Assembly (NCBI GenBank): GCA_964392085.1
Contig: CAYMOV010000096.1
Coordinates: forward strand, 1 to 9,187
Length of the DNA stretch: 9,187 nucleotides
From: CAYMOV01 sp964392085
Lineage (GTDB): Bacteria; Oederibacteriota; Muellerivitia; Muellerivitales; Muellerivitaceae
Reading direction: 5' to 3'
Both the position numbers and the translations under genes were made by a program. Positions 6,301 through 9,187 of this stretch are shown here, piece by piece. The notes under the pieces are model-generated. The model saw nothing but the letters and a program-made list of their open reading frames with translations, was not told the origin of the DNA and did no database searches. Position 1 is the first letter of the stretch, and each line of letters opens with the position of its first letter.

Positions 6301-8510
6301 GCCTGGTCTAGGGTCAGGTTACCGGGCGAGGGAAGGGTCACCGGGGGCGGGCAAGACCCGGTTCCCCAATCCTGGCATTGGATCGCCGACCGGGGGATCG
6401 ACAAGTGCTGCCAGGTATTTGCGCTTGTGACGACGATGTTGTATCCGTACTGGTTGTCGTTTCCTCCACCGCCGCCCAAATTCGGGTCCGGCAGGATCGC
6501 GATGTCCGGGTTGTGGAGGTTCACGCGGAGGGTGCAGGGGTTCGAGGCCTTGAGGTCGAAATCGAGCTGGGAAAGGTACGTCAGGTCCCGGTACCCGGAC
6601 CCCAGGTCGGTCGCCAAAACGAACCCCGCGTAGGTGGCCGGCGTCGAGAGGCCGTTGTCCTGCCAATCCCCCGTGATCTTCGCGGAGTAGGCCGAGCCCG
6701 CGGAGCCCGTCGACCCGTCCAAGAGGATGGAGGAAGGGGCCACATGGGCTTTCCAGGGAAGGCATGGGACGTTGTTGGTCTGGGTCCAGCGGTACGACCA
6801 CCAAACCCCGTTGGCGGCGTTGGTGAGGTTGCCGTCCTCCAAATCGTCCAACTTGAAACAGGCGCCCGGAGTCAAGGTCGCGGTCGGGGTGGCCCAAGTC
6901 CCTGTCCAGGTGGGCGTCGGGGTGGGGGAAGCCGTGAAGGTTTGGGCGGTGGTGGGAGTGGCCGTTTGAGGTTGGATGTGGCTCAACAGGCAAATTTCAT
7001 CCAACTGGAGGGAGAAGGAGCCTGCCTGGCCGTTACTCAGGCATTGGATTCCCATCATTTGGGCTAACGCAGCATCGAGGGAAGTCGGGATGGCCTGGGT
7101 ATAAAGTTGCCCCAAGTCCGTTTTCAGGATCGTGATGGGGATCCAATTGGTGGAGCTGACCACGAAGTTCGCGCCCCAGGGCCCCTCAAGGGCGGCATTG
7201 ATGGCGTTGCTGTTGATCTGCATCCTCAGAGTGACCGGGCCCGCCACGGTGTTTCGGGCGTAAAACAAGATCCCCGAGAAGGTCGAACTCGCGTCGAGGG
7301 TGACACCCATGTTGCCCGTGATACCCCAACCGGCGGAAGGGTTTGCCCCGCTGCCGCCGTACTGCATGGCGGTCCCGGACTCCCCGCCGGCGACGATGCT
7401 TCCCGCCGTGGCCGTGGCGCCTATTCCCCAGGTGTAGGTATACCAACCACCCACGGTTCCGTTAACCGTGCTCAACAGCCCATCGTTGAAGTCGTCATAG
7501 GGGACACAATAGGGGGTTCCCGGGGGCGTCGTGGGGGTATCGGTCGGGGTGGCCCAAGTCCCTGTCAAGGTGGGTGATGGGGTGGGAGAAGCCGTAAAAG
7601 TCCGGGTGGACGTCGGTGTCCCGGGGGACCAAGTCGGAGTCCAGGTCGTGGTGGAAGTGGGCGTGGGGGAAGCGGTAATCGTGACGGGGGCCGGGGTATT
7701 CGTGGGCAAGGGGGTCGCAGGGACCGGCAGCGGTAATCCTTGGTTCCCGGCCGAGAGGCAGACCTGGTCGACCCAGAACGCCATCGTCTGGGGTGCTCCC
7801 TGGGTCATCCATTGGATCGAGGTCACATTCGTCAGGGCCTGGTCTAGGGTCAGGTTACCGGGCGAGGGAAGGGTCACCGGGGGCGGGCAAGACCCGGTTC
7901 CCCAATCCTGGCATTGGATCGCCGACCGGGGGATCGACAAGTGCTGCCAGGTATTTGCGCTTGTGACGACGATGTTGTATCCGTACTGGTTGTCGTTTCC
8001 TCCACCGCCGCCCAAATTCGGGTCCGGCAGGATCGCGATGTCCGGGTTGTGGAGGTTCACGCGGAGGGTGCAGGGGTTCGAGGCCTTGAGGTCGAAATCG
8101 AGCTGGGAAAGGTACGTCAGGTCCCGGTACCCGGACCCCAGGTCGGTCGCCAAAACGAACCCCGCGTAGGTGGCCGGCGTCGAGAGGCCGTTGTCCTGCC
8201 AATCCCCCGTGATCTTCGCGGAGTAGGCCGAGCCCGCGGAGCCCGTCGACCCGTCCAAGAGGATGGAGGAAGGGGCCACATGGGCTTTCCAGGGAAGGCA
8301 TGGGACGTTGTTGGTCTGGGTCCAGCGGTACGACCACCAAACCCCGTTGGCGGCGTTGGTGAGGTTGCCGTCCTCCAAATCGTCCAACTTGAAACAGGCG
8401 GGTGGGGCAGTGGTTGGAGTCAAGGTTTGGGCTATAAGGGTAAACGGTCGGAGAAACGCCACAAAGAGGAGGAAAACGATGAAGGCTCCGGCTTTGTGCG
8501 GACGATACAT
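3303..8510 (-). CDS. Large secreted multi-module carbohydrate-binding-like protein with sorting tail, no catalytic domain
   Basis: This 1735-residue secreted protein starts at ATG 8510 (MYRPHKAG..), with a signal peptide of about 27 residues (hydrophobic core FIVFLLFVAFL). Modules in order, separated by Thr/Pro linkers, are: A1 (39-252), B (334-510), A2 (551-764, identical to A1), C1 (830-1057), C2 (1126-1353), a ZU5-like beta-sandwich (1411-1543) and a C-terminal FlgD-like / T9SS type A sorting tail (about 1632-1735). A, B and C open with a D-[DL]-x-[ED]-DG-like motif (KLDDLEDGNL, PYDDFNDG, NIDDLEDGND) and end with a [VL]-D-[QED]-[VI]-type strand, typical of the CBM11/CIA30-like jelly-roll fold in carbohydrate-binding modules. 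I see no hydrolase, lyase, protease, cohesin or dockerin motif. The position directly upstream of a GH9 enzyme suggests substrate binding or cell-surface scaffolding, which is an inference. An in-frame TTG at 8528 would add six residues, but the Shine-Dalgarno sequence and signal peptide favour the ATG. Confidence 0.92.
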   Translation of the reverse strand: MYRPHKAGAFIVFLLFVAFLRPFTLIAQTLTPTTAPPACFKLDDLEDGNLTNAANGVWWSYRWTQTNNVPCLPWKAHVAPSSILLDGSTGSAGSAYSAKITGDWQDNGLSTPATYAGFVLATDLGSGYRDLTYLSQLDFDLKASNPCTLRVNLHNPDIAILPDPNLGGGGGNDNQYGYNIVVTSANTWQHLSIPRSAIQCQDWGTGSCPPPVTLPSPGNLTLDQALTNVTSIQWMTQGAPQTMAFWVDQVCLSAGNQGLPLPVPATPLPTNTPAPVTITASPTPTSTTTWTPTWSPGTPTSTRTFTASPTPSPTLTGTWATPTDTPTTPPGTPYCVPYDDFNDGLLSTVNGTVGGWYTYTWGIGATATAGSIVAGGESGTAMQYGGSGANPSAGWGITGNMGVTLDASSTFSGILFYARNTVAGPVTLRMQINSNAINAALEGPWGANFVVSSTNWIPITILKTDLGQLYTQAIPTSLDAALAQMMGIQCLSNGQAGSFSLQLDEICLLSHIQPQTATPTTAQTFTASPTPTPTWTGTWATPTATLTPGACFKLDDLEDGNLTNAANGVWWSYRWTQTNNVPCLPWKAHVAPSSILLDGSTGSAGSAYSAKITGDWQDNGLSTPATYAGFVLATDLGSGYRDLTYLSQLDFDLKASNPCTLRVNLHNPDIAILPDPNLGGGGGNDNQYGYNIVVTSANTWQHLSIPRSAIQCQDWGTGSCPPPVTLPSPGNLTLDQALTNVTSIQWMTQGAPQTMAFWVDQVCLSAGNQGLPLPVPATPLPTNTAMPVTTTASPTSTGTHTPTFTRTYTASPTPTPTRTGTWPTPTPGAYCLNIDDLEDGNDQIQLNCGRNGRWFSFSDKDANAWGQSSVFTGYGSSIGGAGQTFVASAGGANGSAFAARITGVVGPACGVPYNTCPIVGMGFTFLDPGSGPEIPYNLSAFTTINFSIRMLSTANTVRVMFPTVQTSAAPDGTCSGSVGACGDHWGVNLTGLTTAWTNKTIYLDQVVNGGDLSQEGWGTTIPFDRTQVLAMEWQFNNSQAGQNYDLSIDDVTFDGGATPASTSTPTWTATKTPTVTMTPVGTWFTSTPTTTGSYTFTPTFTITRTSTYTVTVTPTGTWATPTPGPYCRNIDDLEDGNDQIQLNCGRDGRWFTFTDKDVNAWGQSAVFTGSGSVAGGAGQAFVPSAGGANASAFAARITGVVGPTCNAPYNTCPFVGMGFLFLDPGAGARKPYDLSAFTSINFSIRMLSTATTVRALFPTLQTSAAPDGTCTGSSGACGDHWGVNLTGLTTAWTNKTIYLDQVVNGGDLSQEGWGAVAPFDRTQVLAMEWQFNNSQAGQAYDLSIDNVTFDGGTTLVSTPTSTWTATKSPTPTVTPVGTWFTSTPTTTGSFTFTPTLTFTRTPTPTPIFTPLGAGTVVVSPSAPSTLTLPNGATITLPAGSFASATTLTVQVFDSAAAPPAATYFSFGPWAFTIDAGGAALQGPVTVTFPYDLSAFPVGTTPADLRIDYFDGSSWVTMPTTVDTVAQTVTTMTTHFSWWAVIALNHSPTPTYTRTPTPVVSATSTPTASMTWTPTVSPTGTLGTPISTWPTGTYSPTRTPTFSPTQTVTATPMWTPTMSSSRPTPGVFSGATLLRVVSYPNPSMNGVATLYYEVGGGAVGSFDPTAKVALQIFTQSGLKIWETRLVGVKAGGNSYRWNGLDLKGAPLSNGFYFYQATVEGQGGQPSSKTSPLLILR
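3306..3617 (-). other. C-terminal FlgD-like / T9SS type A-like sorting tail of the large protein
   Basis: The last 104 residues begin LLRVVSYPNPSMNG and contain VALQIFTQSGLKIWE, GNSYRWNGLDLKG and LSNGFYFYQATV. This follows the known scheme of type A sorting domains: a YPNP opening, a central I-[YF]-x-x-[SN]-G strand, then W-[DN]-G-x-[DN]-x-x-G and GxYFY. In bacteria with a type IX secretion system such tails direct outer-membrane export and surface attachment. Whether this organism uses that system is not shown by the window. The tail is about 79% identical, counted by eye, to the end of the neighbouring gene at 8726-9037. Confidence 0.78.
3882..4280 (-). other. ZU5-like beta-sandwich domain in the large protein
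   Basis: Residues 1411-1543 read LGAGTVVVS.., LPNGATITLPAGSF, GPVTVTFPYDLSAF, LRIDYFDGSSWVTM and finish TTHFSWWAVIAL. The order (G-A-x-I-x-L-P-x-G-x-[FL], then PVTVTFPYD, then a Y-x-DG-x-W strand and a final HFSxxAV) matches ZU5-type domains common in large bacterial surface proteins, where they are mostly structural spacers. It is not a jelly-roll binding module like the five before it. Confidence 0.65.
4452..5135 (-). repeat. Tandem jelly-roll module C2 (second copy)
   Basis: Module C2 (residues 1126-1353) is a paralogue of C1, offset by exactly 888 bases (296 residues) with no gap inside the module. It opens YCRNIDDLEDGNDQIQLN and contains GRWFTFTDKD, SAFAARITG, CGDHWGVNLTG and LAMEWQFNN before ending DLSIDNVTFDGG. 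The IDDLEDG..GRxGxWFTFxDK opening and the C-G-D-H-W-G centre resemble a jelly-roll module I associate with secreted polysaccharide-active proteins of myxobacteria and related groups. By eye about 35 of 228 residues differ from C1. Confidence 0.8.
5340..6023 (-). repeat. Tandem jelly-roll module C1 (first copy)
   Basis: Module C1 (residues 830-1057) opens YCLNIDDLEDGNDQIQLN and ends DLSIDDVTFDGG. The differences from C2 are concentrated in the first two thirds. The stretch from CGDHWGVN to LSQEGWG is identical in protein and almost identical in DNA. Cysteines are conserved between the copies and could form disulfides, which fits an exported protein. Confidence 0.8.
6214..6864 (-). repeat. Perfect 651-bp direct repeat, copy 2 (module A2)
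   Basis: Read base by base against 7750-8400 (offset 1536), I found no mismatch over 651 bases. The segment encodes jelly-roll module A2 (residues 551-764, ACFKLDDLEDGNLTNAANG to WVDQVCLSAGNQ). At the high-coordinate edge identity stops abruptly (ggcgcccgga against ggcgggtggg). At the low-coordinate edge it fades, with scattered mismatches at 6183-6213, into a related linker. It has no terminal inverted repeat and no transposase, so it is not an insertion sequence. Confidence 0.93.
6981..7511 (-). other. Jelly-roll module B in the large protein
   Basis: Residues 334-510 open YCVPYDDFNDGLLSTVNG and contain GGWYTYTWG, TFSGILFYARN, GPVTLRMQINS and the closing strand FSLQLDEICLLS. The DDFNDG..WYTYTWG opening and the L-x-[LI]-D-E-[IV]-C-L closing strand make it a distant relative of the A modules with the same probable CBM11/CIA30-like fold. 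It is clearly not a recent copy of them. It is the only module without a second copy in this protein. Confidence 0.65.
7750..8400 (-). repeat. Perfect 651-bp direct repeat, copy 1 (module A1)
   Basis: This copy encodes the first jelly-roll module (residues 39-252), directly after the signal peptide and a ten-residue TLTPTTAPPA-type spacer. Its sequence contains GVWWSYRWTQTNN, YSAKITGDWQDNG, LSQLDFDLKAS, a glycine run (GGGGGNDNQYG) and the closing strand MAFWVDQVCL. Copy 2 lies 1536 bases further along the gene, with module B between the two. The order A-B-A suggests that an A-linker-B unit, or A alone, was duplicated very recently or homogenised by gene conversion. Confidence 0.93.
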
Positions 8511-8515
8511 GGCGG

Positions 8516-8522
8516 CCCCTTC
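8516..8522 (-). promoter_or_regulatory. Ribosome binding site of the large gene, favours ATG 8510 over TTG 8528
   Basis: On the minus strand GAAGGGG is followed after 5 bases (CCGCC) by ATG at 8510. The alternative TTG at 8528 lies upstream of this site and has no Shine-Dalgarno of its own. It would also place six extra residues (including an acidic one) ahead of the signal peptide. Confidence 0.7.
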
Positions 8523-8689
8523 AAACAAGTTCTATACCCTACCTATCAAACATCGATTAACGGAAAGGTTCCATGGGGCCCGTCATAGAGGCCCACCGAC
8601 AGGACATCCCTCGATCGACCTTTGACGGTTAAACTTCCCGTGTCGCGGGGATCAAAGGATCCTCCCTGGATACTGTTGGGGTCAGGCGT

Positions 8690-8708
8690 CGTTTATTCCC
8701 GCTAAACG
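8690..8708 (-). repeat. Short inverted repeat just after the upstream gene
   Basis: CGTTTA and TAAACG form a 6-base-pair stem with a 7-base loop, starting 14 bases after the TAG stop at 8723-8725 on the minus strand. It is AT-rich in the stem and has no T run after it, so it is at best a weak terminator or an mRNA-end structure. It could also be chance. Confidence 0.25.
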
Positions 8709-8722
8709 CATAAACTTTCCCC

Positions 8723-9187
8723 CTACCTCAAAACCACCAAAGGTGAGGTTTTGGATGAGAGTTTTCCTGCCACCCCCACCACCGTCACCCGGTAGAAGTA
8801 GAGGCCGTTCGACAGAGGGGCTCCCTTGAGGTCCAGCCCATTCCAGAGGTAGCTGTTCCCCCCCGCCTTCACGCCGGTCAAGCGGGTCTCCCAGACCTTG
8901 AGCCCGCTCTGGGTGAAGACCTGCAGGGTGACCTGGGCGGTTGGGTCCCAGGATCCCACGGTTCCCCCACCCACCTCGTAATACAGGGTCGCAAGGCCTT
9001 TGGTGGTTGGGTTGGGATAGCTCACCACCCTTAAAAGTCGGGGGCTAGAAAAGTTACCCGGCGTTGAAGGGTTCGACAACGGGGTTGGGGTCCAGGAGGC
9101 CGTGAGGGTCGCGGTCCATGTCGGCGTTGCCGTCGGCGAATAGGTGCCGGTGGGCCAGGTGGAAACCGGCGTGCCGGGGGTCCCGGT
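8723..9187 (-). CDS. C-terminal end of a secreted protein with FlgD-like / T9SS type A-like sorting tail (5' part outside window)
   Basis: The frame is open up to the window edge at 9187 and ends with TAG at 8723, giving 154 visible residues. They begin with a Thr/Pro linker containing VSTWPTGTYSPTATPTW and end with a 104-residue tail (8726-9037) starting LLRVVSYPNPTTKG and containing VTLQVFTQSGLKVWE, GNSYLWNGLDLKG and LSNGLYFYRVTV. The tail and even the linker motif (STWPTGTYSPT) match the end of the large protein downstream. The N-terminal and functional part of this protein lies outside the window, so its activity is unknown. A polysaccharide-active enzyme or binding protein would fit the neighbours. 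A TTG at 9079 is not a real start, since coding sequence clearly continues upstream. Confidence 0.88.
   Translation of the reverse strand, partial: TGTPGTPVSTWPTGTYSPTATPTWTATLTASWTPTPLSNPSTPGNFSSPRLLRVVSYPNPTTKGLATLYYEVGGGTVGSWDPTAQVTLQVFTQSGLKVWETRLTGVKAGGNSYLWNGLDLKGAPLSNGLYFYRVTVVGVAGKLSSKTSPLVVLR

Larger units (their letters stand above)
8511..8722 (-). other. Intergenic region upstream of the large gene
   Basis: This 212-base gap separates the stop of the upstream gene from the start of the large gene. It is less GC-rich than the genes. I see no open frame with gene-like features, no tRNA and no convincing -35/-10 pair. TATAGA at about 8537-8532 is a -10-like hexamer on the minus strand with no matching -35. 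A small hairpin CCCG-CGACA-CGGG and a GGATC-CTTT-GATCC pairing lie on the minus strand between about 8635 and 8665, neither followed by a T run. The gap is large enough for a separate promoter, so the three genes need not be one transcript. Confidence 0.4.

Noticed and set aside
6214..8400. Insertion sequence or transposon as the origin of the 651-bp repeats
   Set aside because: The copies encode an in-frame protein module, have no terminal inverted repeats or target-site duplications that I can see, and no transposase.
8511..8528. TTG at 8528 as the start of the large protein
   Set aside because: It has no Shine-Dalgarno of its own, whereas ATG 8510 has GAAGGGG five bases upstream and begins a normal signal peptide.
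6378..8588. Two plus-strand frames (6378-7067 and 7914-8588) with identical protein starts, looking like a duplicated gene
   Set aside because: Their identity comes from the 651-bp direct repeat of the real minus-strand coding sequence; they are antisense shadows.
1..9187. Cellulosome (cohesin/dockerin) system
   Set aside because: No dockerin-type repeated calcium loop (D-x-N-x-D-G) and no cohesin-like domain was found in the three proteins. The modules are jelly-roll, ZU5-like, Ig-like and malectin-like.

Overview
The window carries three consecutive secreted-protein genes, all on the minus strand, in GC-rich DNA. All three belong to an extracellular, carbohydrate-directed way of life. Gene order in the direction of transcription is: the 3' end of a protein with a sorting-type C-terminal tail (9187 to 8723); a complete 1735-residue multidomain protein with five jelly-roll, carbohydrate-binding-like modules and no recognisable enzyme domain (8510 to 3303); and a family 9 glycoside hydrolase (endoglucanase type) with a malectin-like domain and a very long Thr/Ser/Pro linker, which runs off the window at its C-terminal end (3089 to 1).

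The likely host is a Gram-negative-type bacterium that exports proteins with C-terminal FlgD-like / type IX secretion (T9SS) type A tails, as in the FCB group and several uncultured candidate phyla. Endless Thr-Pro linkers combined with such tails remind me of candidate phyla such as FCPU426, but that is an impression from style, not a placement. No ribosomal RNA, tRNA or marker gene is present to test it.

Layout: 1-728 encodes the Thr-rich linker of the GH9 protein; 741-1196 its malectin-like domain; about 1340-2730 its GH9 catalytic domain, preceded by an Ig-like domain and a signal peptide; 3090-3302 is an AT-rich intergenic region with a weak inverted repeat; 3303-8510 is the large modular protein; 8511-8722 is a second intergenic region; 8723-9187 is the tail of the upstream gene. 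The large protein reads signal peptide - A1 - B - A2 - C1 - C2 - ZU5-like - sorting tail, with Thr/Pro linkers between the modules. A1 and A2 are encoded by a perfect 651-bp direct repeat, while C1 and C2 are an older pair (about 85% identical in protein by eye). The tail of the large protein and that of the upstream gene are about 79% identical over 104 residues.

Together the genes suggest a plant-polysaccharide (probably beta-glucan) capture and degradation locus. The GH9 enzyme would do the cutting, and the non-catalytic multi-module protein could hold substrate at or near the cell surface. No cohesin or dockerin motif was seen, so this is not a classical cellulosome. The most noteworthy points are the scaffold-like non-catalytic protein, the base-perfect internal duplication inside it, and a conserved Trp-containing linker motif in front of four of its five jelly-roll modules.
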